From Diphasiastrum complanatum (Eukaryota > Streptophyta > Lycopodiopsida > Lycopodiales > Lycopodiaceae), in assembly GCA_029204225.1 (NCBI GenBank), contig CM055095.1, positions 37,286,597 to 37,350,596 on the forward strand: a DNA stretch of 64,000 bases, read 5' to 3'. Position 1 is the first letter of the stretch. The number at the start of each line of letters is the position of its first letter. This document shows, one piece after another, positions 1 through 11,505 of this stretch. The notes under the pieces were generated by a model, which did no database searches, was not told where the DNA came from, and saw only the letters and a list, made by a program, of their open reading frames with translations. The position numbers were made by a program, and so were the translations under genes.

Positions 1-2
1 GA

Positions 3-284
3 AACTTACACTCCTACAAGGCAGTTGAACCATATTTTGCTTCCTACTTGAGTGTGCTATTGCAATACTTCCAAGGGATGAAGGTAGAACTACACATGGT
101 TAAACTCAAAATATCCTATCTCAAAGAGGCTAACAACAAGCTGCAAAAGAAGGTGGATACATTGAGATAAGAACTCGAGGCCCAACCTATCCTTGCTACA
201 CTTGAATTATCAAACAAATTCAAAGAATTGGAAGATAAAATTGAGAAGAAGAAAGAAGAAGCCAAGTCTTGGAGCCGTACTTAA
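3..284 (+). pseudogene. Coiled-coil coding remnant, one internal stop
   Basis: An open frame enters from the left edge, contains a Met at 78, stops at TAA 168-170, and then continues in the same frame to a second stop at 282-284. The composition is strongly biased to Lys, Glu and Leu in heptad-like spacing (for example LKEANNKLQKKVDTLR, then FKELEDKIEKKKEEAK), which is typical of a coiled coil and unlikely by chance. I do not recognise the protein. It ends where a 29-bp tandem duplication and a retrotransposon-like primer site begin, so a retroelement insertion may have cut it off. Confidence 0.4.
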
Positions 285-356
285 GATACTCCATAGCTAG
301 GTCTTGCAATTAAGATACTCCATAGCTAGGTCTTGCAATTTATCATGGTATCAGAG
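281..356 (+). repeat. 29-bp tandem duplication followed by an LTR-type primer-binding site
   Basis: Positions 281-309 are repeated at 310-338. Immediately after, TGGTATCAGAG at 345-355 matches the initiator Met-tRNA primer-binding site used by plant LTR retrotransposons, so 281-344 is probably the end of an LTR. A purine run (AAGGGGAG) at 519-526 followed by TGTTATGAGCC at 527 looks like a polypurine tract and the start of another LTR. If so, the internal region is only about 170 bp, as in TRIM elements. No matching LTR pair can be confirmed. Confidence 0.35.
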
Positions 357-1032
357 TACGTTGCATAGCCTGTGAATCTGAGAGTGAGAGAAACATTAGT
401 GTGCTTAGATTCTTGAGGAGATCTCATCTTCCACAAGCACCTCAATCTTGTAAGAACGCACTTTTGATCTATAGGAACTCAGATCAGGTTGATTTTGCAT
501 TTTTGTATCACTATTGTCAAGGGGAGTGTTATGAGCCTCCTCGTGGAGCTGCAACTCTAGCTATTATTATTCAATGCAGCACAATTATGGGATAATCATG
601 AATGAGCTCTCTTGAGAGCCCTGTGAAAAATATCAACTAGTTTAGTTTAGTCAAGTTGAATTTATTTGGCAATTTTGAGGCCAATATGCATTTTCAACTT
701 AGAGATAGACTTTATAAAGTTAATAAGGCCTAAGAATAGTGGATTTACTATTTTGGCAACTTATGCAAGTTGATAAGGTCGAATTTGGACCTACCCTAAT
801 TGGTTAGTAGAGATCTAGAGTTTGGAAGAGATTTAGAAACTTCCATAAGCAGATAAGCTTGTGTAAGAGCATCCAAATAGGGCAATAGGCTGCTATAAAT
901 AGGCTACAAGCGTGGGAGGAATTTATCTCTCTCATTCTTCTCTCATTCATTCTTATGGAAGATCTCTTTGAGTTTCTACATCCATTTTTGCATCTTGGTG
1001 GTGATATAGTGAGATGTTGTGTATAGAATGCT

Positions 1033-1188
1033 ATTTTTCTTGTGTTTATGGATCCACACGTGTGAGTACTGTTGTTGTACGGCTGTTGTACGCATTGGAA
1101 CAGTAAATTATTTTTCTTGTGTTTATGGATCCACACGTGTGAGTACTATTGTTGTACGGCTGTTGTACAAACTGGAACAGTAAATTAA
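1033..1188. repeat. 77-bp tandem duplication
   Basis: Two adjacent copies with a period of 77 bp; both contain GGATCCACACGTGTGAGTACT-like sequence followed by TTGTACGGCTGTTGTAC. It lies in non-coding sequence between the LTR-like start at 527 and the first nucleoporin exon. Confidence 0.7.
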
Positions 1189-1371
1189 CTTACATAAGTG
1201 TTTTTGACAAGTTCTTATTGAGTTTACATCGTAGAAGCATGATTTCTACATTTGTAAAGTAACTTTATTCTAATCGTTTCTCTCTGTATCCACGCAAACG
1301 TGAGGTCTGCATACATGTGTACTTTATCCATAATAAACACATAGTTCTAAAGGACTGTGCAAAGATAAAAC

Positions 1372-1530
1372 CTGGTCTTCTGGGTGTAAAGACGCCCTTT
1401 CACGAGTGGGCGCATCTGGATCCAAGTGTTGGACAAGAGTTCCTCTATCAACTTTCTTTCTTATAGCAAGTTGTGTTTGATGCCAAACACCTAGTCTTTG
1501 CATGTAAGAACCAGCATACCAGCCTTTTTG
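1372..1530 (-). CDS. NUP107: NUP107-like nucleoporin, internal exon (53 codons)
   Basis: Nup107 is a scaffold subunit of the Y-shaped Nup107-160 nuclear pore complex. This exon runs from an acceptor (TTTACAG before 1530) to a GT donor next to 1372 and encodes 53 residues in one frame, including GVWHQTQLAIRKKVDRGT and HLDPDAPTRE. The DPDAPTR block followed by an acidic stretch is a conserved Nup107 landmark. It joins the exon at 1724-1849 in phase 0. The next, more C-terminal exon is not in the window; sequence to the left is repeat-derived. Assignment rests on remembered family motifs, not a search. Exons on this strand are read from high to low coordinates. Confidence 0.75.
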
Positions 1531-1723
1531 CTGTAAACCAAACAAAGTTAGAAACTATTTCACCAATGATTTTAAGGAACTAAAATGAATACAACCCACG
1601 AGCATTGAACATGAAAATGTCAAGTTCATAGCACTGCATTGACATGGTTAATCCCTATTGATGCACCTCATACTCTCTCACGTAACTTCCTGCATATAGC
1701 ATCGAATTTTGCAATAATCTAAC

Positions 1724-1849
1724 CTTCTTCTCCAAATCTAGCTCCTTCGAGGCCAAGCCTTCAAGCCATTGAACAACTCGAAGGCACAATTGGGCCACTT
1801 GATCAGTCATAATAAACTCACAAGCCTCTTGATTGGATGTGGATGGATA
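1724..1849 (-). CDS. NUP107: NUP107-like nucleoporin, internal exon (42 codons)
   Basis: The 126-nt exon is bounded by an acceptor (TTTTGTAACAG before 1849) and a GTTAGA donor after 1724. It encodes TDQVAQLCLRVVQWLEGLASKELDLE, shown here as TDQVAQLCLRVVQW plus LEGLASKELDLE, which matches the conserved helix of plant Nup107 that precedes the DxDAPTRE block. Both ends are phase 0, so it joins 1372-1530 directly. Confidence 0.8.
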
Positions 1850-1924
1850 CTGTTACAAAAGAAAGGACTGATCAGAGGAGTGATCAAAGCAATTATCTAA
1901 TTAAGCATTTCATTGTTGTCTTAC

Positions 1925-1980
1925 ATCAGTGTTGTTGAATATTACCACAATTGGATCCTCGAAGGTCATCTCTTCCATTC
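1925..1980 (-). CDS. NUP107: NUP107-like nucleoporin, short exon
   Basis: A 56-nt exon lies between a CTTTGCAG acceptor and a GTAAGA donor. Two leading bases complete a Gly codon with the G at the end of exon 7791-7906, giving LLWYLFGKGMEEMTFEDP across the junction. The exon ends in phase 0 before the exon at 1849. The reading frame is what links it to the gene; the residues themselves are poorly conserved. Confidence 0.65.
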
Positions 1981-2922
1981 CTGCAAAGATAAAATGAAAT
2001 CAAATAAAAAGTCTGTTCAAAGCTCATCAACAATATGTCAATGGTTATCATGAAGGGGTTAGAATCTCGTGAAGACTAGAAACAAGTTATAAGCTACCTA
2101 TAGCTAACATGATTCATGCTCAAGTATATTGACATAAGAACATACCTTTGATGTGCAATTGTAGCCAGTGCTCAAGTATGCTACATTACATACTTGAAAA
2201 TCATTTATTTTGTCATGATGATGCGATACAATCAAAATAAATGACCTATTTATGAACATTCACAGAGACAGGAGACATATAGTGATGAGAAAATTTTCCA
2301 AAAAGGGTAACAATGAGACCACAAGGTTGAGGAAACTCCTAATTACAGGTAGTTCCTCAGCAAAAAGTCATGTAAAAAACTTTTGACAATCTGCTACACA
2401 TATCACATATCTTTTGTCTGAAAGCTTATGAGTGGCAACAAAGTATTCCTCAGATTATGCCACACAAACCAGTGTAGATTTGAAAGCTTGAAGAGAATAT
2501 TTCTAGAGAATGTTATGGTCAAAAATTAAAATGATTCAAGACAACAAAAATCAATAACTAGAAAAGCTGCTGCATACAATACATTCATATTATTAATGGA
2601 TTTGAAGTGGTCAACAGACAATTTCAAGTTCAGCAGATTGAGTTTTCCACCAGCTACAACACAGAGATGATCTGGGACTATTCTCAAGATAATGGCTTCC
2701 ACTATCAAATCTAGCATGTAGTTAATCTATTCACACATATTTGTGGTCCTTGGCAGCGTATCACAATGAATAATGCTAAGTGGAACGTAATTGACAGCAA
2801 CATATGCCGGATTAATTTTCACTGCATTAGCTTGAGTGCTTAGTCGACTATGGCTAGGTAGCAAGTACTCTCTGTTCATAACCTATGTCATAGAAACCCA
2901 TTCCGAGGTTTTGAGGTAGAAA

Positions 2923-3902
2923 TGTACTGTACATTCCGTACAGTATGTTCTGGACCATAGTTGCCCGTTCCAGAACGGAACGCGTTCCAGAACGGGACCC
3001 TCAATAAAAAAAATCGTTTTTTAACAAAGGGAAAAAAAACCATATCCTGAGCTCTCAACCTTAGAAACCATATGAAGAATCTACCTCATTCTTTACCTGA
3101 GTAAATCTAGCTTTGAGTCAGATTAATTTGGTTCTAGTTTAACTATCTATCAATGGAAGAAATATCTCTGTTTCTACATGTGTCTGATCAGTAGCTCTAT
3201 TTCTATAGAGTAATTGTGTCTTAATAGACCACGAGTAATTCCAATTTCTATTTAGAATGATTTTTGCCTGATCCATTCAGTAGCTCTAAACCTTAGTTTA
3301 GAGTGATCCAAATCTTGCCTGAAACTATAATATTCATAGTAGCTCTGAGCCTTAGTTTAGAATGATCCTCTGAACACAGTCCATGACTAAATGTATATAA
3401 ATACATCATCCTGTAAATAGGTATCTCTGACAATGCAGTCAACACTCTCTCACATAGATTAAAAAGTTGAACAGTCAATTCTGAGAACTTAGTGTTCTTA
3501 CGCACCTAATCAAAACTAGTCTCCAACTCTATCAGTATAGGTCACTCATGATCTGCCATAGATTGGATCCAAATAGATATTAGTTTTAGTTTGATAGATC
3601 TTTGATAGATATTAGTTTTGCAAAAGTTGTGGGCCAGCAGGGTCATATATCCGCCATAGTTTTAGTTTGCAGGGTCCATGGCGGATATTATCTATTATCT
3701 ATTTGGACTGCTGGTAGATCTTTGATAGATATTAGTTTTGCAGAAGTCGTGGGCCAGCAGGGTCAGATATCAAATTTTTTATAATTACATTAACTCGTTC
3801 CGACCCAGTACGTTCCGGAACGTACAGAACGTACGGAACGGAACGTTCCAACCCAAAAGGGTCGGAACGGGCTTCTAAGTTCTGGACGGACGTACTGGTA
3901 CA
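2923..3902. mobile_element. Non-autonomous MITE-like element with GTTCC/GGAAC subterminal repeats
   Basis: The left end TGTACTGTACATTCC is an imperfect inverted match of the right end (reverse complement TGTACCAGTACGTCC). Both subterminal zones are dense in GTTCC/GGAAC and GTACGTTCC words arranged as palindromes. The interior has no coding sequence but contains a direct repeat of about 53 bp (3596-3648 and 3716-3768). No clear target duplication was found, so the superfamily is open; hAT-like is a guess from the short TIR and subterminal motifs. Confidence 0.5.
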
Positions 3903-4820
3903 AAACATCATGTTTTATCATGTAATACTGAAAAACCAGAAACTATGAGAATCTGAAAATGATGCAAGGATGAATAAGTAGAGCATAACGAAGGGGCTTT
4001 TCGAGACTAGCCACCACCTCACGAGAATGTGGATCCAACCGCTATTCAAGGATATGAAATGCTTAGGTAGGAGCGAAGCTGGGCGGTGAAATCAGGTCCA
4101 AGTAGATTTTTTGCGATTGATTCATCCAACACATTTAGCATGGAGTCCTCCGACACATTGGTGTTGCCTCATCTTGGTGAACAGGCGCACATTCTATGCA
4201 TTGGATTCTTGCTTTCTTAGTTTTCCAATCATTTTTTCAGCCACACCGACTAAACGACAAAGACAATTGCAACTGCCGAAAGATAGCGGGAAGCGCAGAG
4301 ATAAGACAACAGCTGCAATATTATACCAGCCAGGCCAGGGGGAGGGCCGCAAATACATAAAGCAAATCAGCTGTTAAGATTAACGAATGTTTTTGCAAAA
4401 CTTCATCGAAAGTCAGAAGAAAATTGACACCTTCTGACACAACTTATGATGGAAGGATGAAACAGAGATCGACAGCGCCAAAACACCTTCAGAAGTCAGC
4501 TGTTGAGATCAATAAAGGGTTTTTGAAAAATAACTTCATAGAAAGCCAGAATAGAAAAAAAAATTGAAATACTTTTTTCAGTACGTACTAAAAGTAAAAA
4601 ATAATAATTTGCTCTTTCCGGAACAGGCAACACAGCTCTATACTGCAATAAAAACTACATCAAACTTGTGTCTATCATATACTCTGCAATAAAAACTCAA
4701 TTAGCACATACAATATTATGCACACCTTGAGTTGGTTTTGACAAACACAAAAGTTCAAACAAAGTTCAAACCCATGCATATGAAGTTTGAACAAATGAGC
4801 CCCGGCTAGCATCACATTCG

Positions 4821-5655
4821 GTTTTTGGAACTGCAGCGGCCTCTTCTACAGCGGCTGATCTTGACACCTATCTGTGTTCGGCTCATTTTCTACTTTTTGC
4901 AGAGACATATGAGTCTTCCACACACCCACTTCCGCACATTTCTGGTTTTCAGTGGAATTCTGCTCCACGACCTATGCTACAGGGCAGAATACTTCAAGAC
5001 TCTGGTGGAGTTGCATGTTTGTATAGGTCAGTGTATACTCCTCCTATACGGTTGGTGTCTCGGGATACTTATGGCCGTTGCTTGTGGCTTCAGATTACTG
5101 CATCCTTCTTGGGGCTGGACCAGGACTTGTTTGTTGCAGTGTACAGGGCCCACTGTACAATCCACTCAGCGGACACTTCACACTTACTTTCACTGTATAC
5201 CTGGCTCGGGTTGTGGGCTTATTTCACTTCTGCTTTGTTCTACTTTCATTCGTAGCTAGTTTATAGCATTTTACGGCCATGTCCTCCTATGGATGATGCT
5301 CCTGCTATTGCTTGTACATATTTTCTTTTTGGTCTTATGCACCCACAAGTGCCCAAAAGACGTTAATGAAGGTGTCAATGACGGTCCATACCTCCTGATA
5401 TAGCTCGTATTAAGTCTTTTTTCAGCAGCAGCACTATCTGATACTACTCTACTCATGGCAGCTATTCTTGCTCCCACTTATGGACAGTTGGCAGTTTGTA
5501 GTTTACAGTTATATTACTCATTTCTCTTTTATGCATAGTTTTTCCTCGAGACGTTTATATACGCTCCCATGGTTTTCACATACTTGACATGTACTCCTTT
5601 TGGTCTTATATGCCTTTTGGCATGGAAAAGACATTAGTAAAGCTTTCTTTCTTTT
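4821..5655 (+). pseudogene. LINE fragment: endonuclease segment joined to a LINE 3' tail
   Basis: From 4821 one frame reads through residues typical of the apurinic endonuclease of plant LINEs (CSAHFLLFAETYESS, then GRILQDSGGVACLYRS, then RDTYGRCLWLQI) and ends at a stop near 5253. The end of the segment (about 5525-5650) matches the 3' tail of the LINE at 28200-28292 (shared CACATACTTGACATGTAC, CTTATATGCCTTTTGGCATG, TAAAGCTTTCT). Reverse transcriptase is absent, so this is an internally deleted copy. It sits in the nucleoporin intron. Confidence 0.65.
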
Positions 5656-6204
5656 TTACAGCACAATCCTCTATTCTTTCGGTTCTTTAGACTTCGTTTG
5701 AGCTGCATTTCATCAATACATGTCAAATCCAAGTTTGGTTTCCATTTGATAGTGATTTGTATTCTAATTGCTACACTGGTTTGTGCCAAGGTCCATAGAA
5801 TTGCCATGCGAGTAAAAGGATTGCAAATTCATCTCTTCTTGATCCTTTATGAAGCAGAATCGTTTTTTTTTTGGAAATTCTTTTAGGCAATATGGGTATC
5901 ATTAGACAAGAAACAATGAACATGAATCTGAAATTCTGATTATAAAAAGCAAGTACATATGATGGTGCTATCCAACCATGCACCTTGGAGAAGGGCTTCA
6001 ATGGCGATCTAGAATAGACTCGGGATGACTGATCTACACAATAAGATAAAGCTCCAACTACAAATGAATGCCTCACAATGTCGTAGTTATACAGTAACGA
6101 CCATCATCTGAGAGAGCGAACAGCCAAAGGACCAAGGGGATGCGAAACACCAAAAAGTGTGTTTTCGCTCGGGGAGTTGGAAGGCCAAATCATGAAGAGG
6201 CCTT

Positions 6205-6275
6205 ACCGTCAGGGGGGCATTGCCCCCCAAACCCCCCACCGGGGGGCTACCCCCCCCCGAACCCCCTAGGACTTC
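6205..6275. repeat. G/C-run cluster able to form hairpins or a G-quadruplex
   Basis: Alternating runs of six or more G and C occur here (GGGGGGCATTGCCCCCC, then CCCCCCACCGGGGGG, then a run of C). The runs are self-complementary. Four C-runs on the plus strand give four G-runs on the minus strand, the transcribed sense of the nucleoporin gene. Confidence 0.55.
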
Positions 6276-7790
6276 CTGCTATATAGACACTGTAATCTAG
6301 CCATCTCCTAACCATCATGGTCTCACAGTAGACCCATTATTAACAATCGTGCTCAATAATGGCTTCTCCTCATAACGGGTGCCTTACAGATTTGAGCTCA
6401 CGGTTAACTAGTGACTACTAAACTGAGAGGTGCATTATTTAGTTATGTCTAACAAATCCATGTTGGGTTCTATCAAGGACTTTTATCTGTTTGTGCCCTA
6501 TCTACTGCACTTATGGGAGGCAAAACGCTGATTTGACCATTGCTCCCTAAAAAATTCAGCCATAAGCTATTTTTCCCAAAAAACAAAAAAACACGATTTT
6601 GGGTTCAGAATCGCAATTCGCGGATCGCGGACCCAATGAATCGCGATTCGCTACAACTATGTTTCTAACACATATATAGTTTGCAAAAACATTTCCCATT
6701 ATAAGAATCAAGGCTAGTTCCTGAAAACTGAGGCTTGTTCCACCCTAAACTATGATTCTATTCCGCTAATTCCGCACTAACCCCTAAATCATGAGGCAAC
6801 AAGATTTCTAAGGTTGTGTTTCACTAGTTTTTTTGGGATCGAGGCACCCAAATCTGCTAGAGGATCGAGGCATCACAAACAATGAGATCTGAACATCGAG
6901 CCAGATACAAAGTTTTAAGGTTTTTTGAAAAAGTAACCCCTGAAGCAGCAAGGTTTCTGGGAATTGTAGCACCAAATTCCGCTAGTCTGAAGTTTCTGGA
7001 ATTTGATACTCAAGGTACTTGAATCCACTACAGGATCGAGGCATCACAAACTAGGGGATCATGAACGGATACAATGTTTTAAAAAGAAATTCAAAAAAGA
7101 AGAAACACATTTCTAATGTATTTTCAAACAAAAAAAATACAAATGTATGTGCAAAGTCATTCCATGCATGCCGATATTGTACACTTTGAAACTATGGGGG
7201 GGGCCCCAAACCTTAGAAAAAGATGTGCAATCTTTATTTCATGGAGTCCGTCCACAAATTCTTAGATCATCAACTCATCATGTGTCGCCCAACAGCTATA
7301 GAACAAAGGCTTCCTCATCTCATGGTGTTAGCTGTAACTCCGAACGCATTAGTGTCCTGAAGATGTGAACCCCAGTCACCTAAATAGAAAGCTTTTACTC
7401 AGTCCCTCCAACTGCCTGGCAATCATCCAGAAAATTGACTACACCGGTTTTTTTGAACTTGTATTTCCTTTGTGCAACAAGGTGGAATTGAACTCCAGAT
7501 CCCAAGAGAGAAAAGCTGGTCTTAACGTACACTAGTGAAATCAAACTCCAGACCTCAAAAAGAGAAAAGGAGGTATTAACCAACACACAATTCACATACC
7601 ATTCTGGAATTGAAAAAGGCATCCTTAAACTGCATATATTTTACATACAAACAATCATCATGAAACCAAAACCATAAGGTACCCTTCAATAATAAGTACT
7701 TTACCAATCTGATGATGCTAAATGAAGACTTGATAAATAGAGTGGACTCATTGATCTGTAATCATACATCCATTTTCACTCAATACATAC

Positions 7791-7906
7791 CTTTCCCAAA
7801 CAAATACCATAACAGTGCCCATGAACCTGCTTCTGCATGTAGCATCTGAGCTTTTTGACGCATAAGACGGTCCTCAGTAATGCGATGATGTTCAGCAGCC
7901 TCCTCC
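7791..7906 (-). CDS. NUP107: NUP107-like nucleoporin, internal exon
   Basis: A 116-nt exon runs between a CATGCAG acceptor and a GTATGT donor. It encodes RITEDRLMRQKAQMLHAEAG followed by SWALLWYLFGK. The segment EDxLMRQKAQ...SWxLLWYLxGK is a recognisable conserved Nup107 block. It begins in phase 1 and ends in phase 1, fitting exon 1925-1980 downstream and the phase-1 end of exon 52790-52865 upstream. Between the last two, plant Nup107 normally has about 25 more residues; I did not find that exon, so it is either diverged or lost. Confidence 0.75.
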
Positions 7907-8471
7907 CTGCATGGTCACATGAATCATGATAAATCTTCGTAACATACAAGTATCACAAACGTATATTCAAAGGAGTTAAAAAGGCCAATCGTAGAATGAT
8001 CTTTCTATACTAAAATGTTCACACTATGCAAGTATCGTACAAATAGTCAGAAGAGTTAAAGAGGACAGTTGTAAAATGGACTTTCTATACTCAAAAAATA
8101 ACATCTTGTGTCTCAGGATTCAATGAACTTTCTGATAGCAAATCAGCCACGTAGTACTTGAGAACGTATTGCTAGAATTAAAAAGGGCATCTGAAAAATC
8201 TTTTCTTCCCAATATACGGGCCAAATGAGTTGGTATATTTTTCAAAAAGATTGTGTGTTTCCAAGTAAGAGATGTACTTGTTACTTTCCTGGAGTATGGC
8301 TCATAGCTTCACAGATCTTGAGAAAAATCTTGGTAAAAATATTATACCCATGGCACCAACTCGTTTTCAAGCATAATAGTTTAATGTTCTACCGCAAGGA
8401 GAGACATACAAAAAATCGTTGAAAAAATAATACAATGAGTGATCTGATCTATTTTAATTCAAAGTTCAAAA

Positions 8472-8550
8472 CATGGGTCCCGCAATACCAGGTACTGCAG
8501 GTCCCAGTACCGCGGGACCATACACGGCACCAGTATGGTCCCGCGGTACC

Positions 8551-8597
<47 letters not shown>
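8472..8597 (+). repeat. Left arm of the outer hAT MITE and its (TA)n tract
   Basis: 8472-8553 is a 5'-type terminus (CATGGGTCCCGCAATACC..., with GTACCGCGG palindromes and a terminal GTACCACAATAT). A (TA)n tract of about 42 bp follows at 8554-8596. The same 5'-type arm recurs directly after the tract as the start of hAT-A, so the two arms are direct copies. Confidence 0.8.
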
Positions 8598-10234
8598 CAT
8601 AGATCCAGCGGTACCAGGATCCACGGATCCCGGTACCGCGGATCCAGTGTGGTGCCGCGAATCCATACTGATCCGCGGTACCACAATATTTGATATTTTT
8701 TAATATTTAATATATTAATATTTTTTTTTTACCCTAATCCCCCCCCTCGCTTCATCTCTCTCCCTGCCCATCGCGCTGCTGTCCGCGCCCTCTTCTTGCT
8801 GTATGCGCCCTCTCTGTTGTCCGCGCCCTCCTCGCCATCACACTGTCTCTGCATACGACAGATCACTTCCGCCCCTGCTACTGCTATTTCCGCCATTCTT
8901 GTGGTTTTTCCAACCTTCCGCCTCCTATCGCATTCACAATCATCTCTACCTTTTTTCCCCAGTTCCTTCTATAAAAATGGTGCATTCCAACCTTGCCGAT
9001 CTGTGGGACGAGGTGGACGTTGTCAGGCGGGTTCCCAACAAGTCCAACAAGTACAATGCAAAGATCGTGCGCTGCCGATATTGCCTGGTCGAGTTCATTG
9101 CCTCCCTCACTCGCCTTAAAGGCCACCTACTCAGCGCACGCGCCAAAAATGGTGGCACACTAAATGCTGCCCCCTGTGCCAGCATGTCCGTTCCCGACAG
9201 GCAGCGACTTCTGGACACCTACGGGCCACGTCTTGTGGCGGGGGAGAACACCATTTCGGAGGGTGTTCTCCGGTTTTGCACCGCGCCTTACGTGGTTGAC
9301 CCCGAGTTGCTACCTGCTTGGCTAGCACGCACGAGGAGAGGGACTGCATCCTCGTCCAGTCCCTTTGTCTCTCACCCCCCTCAAACAGTTCCGCCAAACG
9401 CACCCCCATCTGCACCCATTCCGGTGGATCCCATCCCCTCTCGTCAGCCAATTGCCACTGCGGTTCCACCACCACCTACTGTTGCTCGCACTCCCCTAGT
9501 TTACGACTTTCTCATGGACTCTCCACACCCCGAGCAGGTGCAGGCCCAGGATGCCAGTGACGAGGCCTTCCAGGATGTTGAGGAGATCCCTTCCTCCCTC
9601 CCTTCCCATCCGGATGACCTCCCTAGCCAGCAGTTTTCGTATCCCATGCCAGATGTTCCCCCTCCACCAGTGCACCCCACTTATGCTACTGCACCCATCC
9701 TTGCCAGTGCATCCCACTCTCCCCATTCCACGTCTACAGCCGATGCATCTACTAGTGCCCAACCTGTCGCGTCATCATCCATTCCCGTCACGTTTGGTGC
9801 ACCATGCTGGAGGTCCGCTACCCGTCGCCCAGCTGGGAGAGTTCTTAGGCAGCAGAGCATTCGCGGCGCGCATCAGCCGCACATGGACAGAGAGGCTACA
9901 CAGGCCGTGGCCAGTCTGATTTATGAGCTGAACCTGACATCACCGACTCTGAGCCCTTCAAAAGGGCCTTCTGCCATGCACAGTCTGTCAGCCCTACTTG
10001 GAGAGTCCCTAGTTCAGAGGTTGTCCGCACACACATGCTGAGGGATAGGGTCGAGTCCTTGTCTAGAGAGATGGAGCCTCTGCGTCGCCACTGGGCCACT
10101 TACGGTTGCAGCATCATGTCCGATGGCTGGACTGATGTCAGGATGAGGCCGATCCTCAACATATTGGTCTCCAACTGCATGGGCACACAGCTTTTGAGGG
10201 CCGTGGATTGTAGCAGGGGGGGGAGAGTCATATC

Positions 10235-10311
10235 TGGGGTCGACGACTTTTAAAACTGGTGCTGTAGCTAAGGCTTTTTTGAGAGCATCAAAGCTCTCTT
10301 GCTGTGCGGAC
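10235..10311 (-). pseudogene. Antisense fragment of a Ty3 RT/RNase H gene inserted in the hAT-A exon
   Basis: Read on the minus strand this stretch encodes [18 protein letters not shown] plus VLKVVDP. It matches Ty3-1 at about 32686-32763 with some five mismatches over about 77 bp. It replaces about 12 bp of the hAT exon between TCATATCT and GACTTTGATGTC. There are no LTRs, TIRs or target duplication, so it looks like filler DNA copied at break repair. Confidence 0.85.
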
Positions 10312-11330
10312 TTTGATGTCATCAGGTCTTCCATCCTGTCCATAGGCACACAACATGTCGTCACGCTGATGACGGACAATGCCACGAACTGCATTCAGAT
10401 GGGTGTACTGCTAGAGGCCGAGTTCCCTCACATTGTTCATACCCCCTGTGCAGCGCACGGCATAGACCTTCTGATGGAGGACATAGGTGCACTTCCTTGG
10501 GTTAGAGCCATCGTCCGTGAGGCCCTCTTCCTGGTGACTTTTGTCACCAGGAACATGCGTGTTCTTGCCATGTTCCGGGTGTTCAGCCATCTGGACCTCT
10601 GTAAGCCAGCCCCCACACGCTTTGCATTCGACTTGGTGGTCATTGACCGTCTGATCAGGTGTAGGGCACAGCTTCTACAGATGGTTGCCAGTGATCTTTG
10701 GCGTGCCAGTACGTTTCAGCACACTGAGGATGGGGAGCACTTTTCTTCCACGGTGAGGGGAGACCAGTTCTGGAGGGATGCACAGACATTGTCAGGACTG
10801 CTTCGACCACTCTACATTGTGTTCCGCATGGCTGACAGCGAGGGGTCGACACTTGGACTGGTATATGAGCTCATGGACCGGATTGGACAGTTCCTACAGC
10901 TGCCCATCTTGCAGCCAGAGAGGTAAGCAATATAGTAATGTAATTGGCCTTTATCTTTTCAGTAATTGCTAGTTTGTTTTTCTGTCAATGTTAAGTTTTT
11001 TCGTAATGCCCTAAACCACATGCCTCTCACCTACAGGATGACCAAGCTGAAGTTCATCTGGGAGACGCGATGGAACCACTTCCACAGGAGTATCCACAAC
11101 GTTGCACACATGCTGCATCCCCTCTTCCTCTCTCCGACACAGATCGCAGACAGGGAGCTTGAGGCCGATTGGCTTCAGTACATTCACAGGGTGGGTCCAC
11201 ACATAGGTTTGGATCCTATCAAGCTCATGGAGGAGATCGCTGCATTTCGTTTCGGCATGGGCACGTTCGGCCACCCGGCTGTTCAGGATCCAGAGAGGAG
11301 GCAGCTTCCCATTACCTGGTGGGCCATGTT

Positions 11331-11505
11331 ATTGTAGAATTTGTTTTGCCATTTGCCAATGTGCCATGCAAGGATTGGAAGAGAATTGGCTTAAAGCATA
11401 AACAGAGAAAGCCAAATCGGGTCTGATACAAATTGTAAGATACATCAGACTAACGATTAGGTTTTGGTAGGGAATACCTTCCATCTTCTATTTGTTTTCC
11501 TCTAT
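11331..11505. other. 175-bp insertion in hAT-A exon 2
   Basis: Exon 2 of hAT-D reads continuously through ITWWTMFGSTYPSIQ. In hAT-A the sequence breaks after ACCTGGTGGGCCATGTT and resumes at AGCACCTATCC. The insert is AT-rich, has no coding content and no recognised termini. Confidence 0.7.

Larger units (their letters stand above)
1981..7790 (-). other. NUP107: 5.8-kb intron of the NUP107-like gene
   Basis: Non-coding sequence between two in-phase exons. It contains a 980-bp inverted-repeat element (2923-3902), a LINE endonuclease and 3'-tail fragment (4821-5655) and a G/C-run hairpin region (6205-6275). The remaining stretches 2000-2920, 3903-4820, 5660-6200 and 6280-7790 are AT-rich and show no coding signal that I can support. 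Confidence 0.65.

Noticed and set aside
5771-6076. 101-codon minus-strand frame
   Set aside because: Low-complexity hydrophobic translation of AT-rich intron DNA without splice sites or family resemblance.
8225-8345. Second candidate for the missing NUP107 exon (minus strand, CEAMSHTPG)
   Set aside because: Only a faint resemblance, no in-phase acceptor and a stop in the fitting frame.
8459-8703. Open frames with poly-Ile-Tyr on both strands
   Set aside because: They are read-through of the (TA)n tract and the palindromic transposon arms, not genes.
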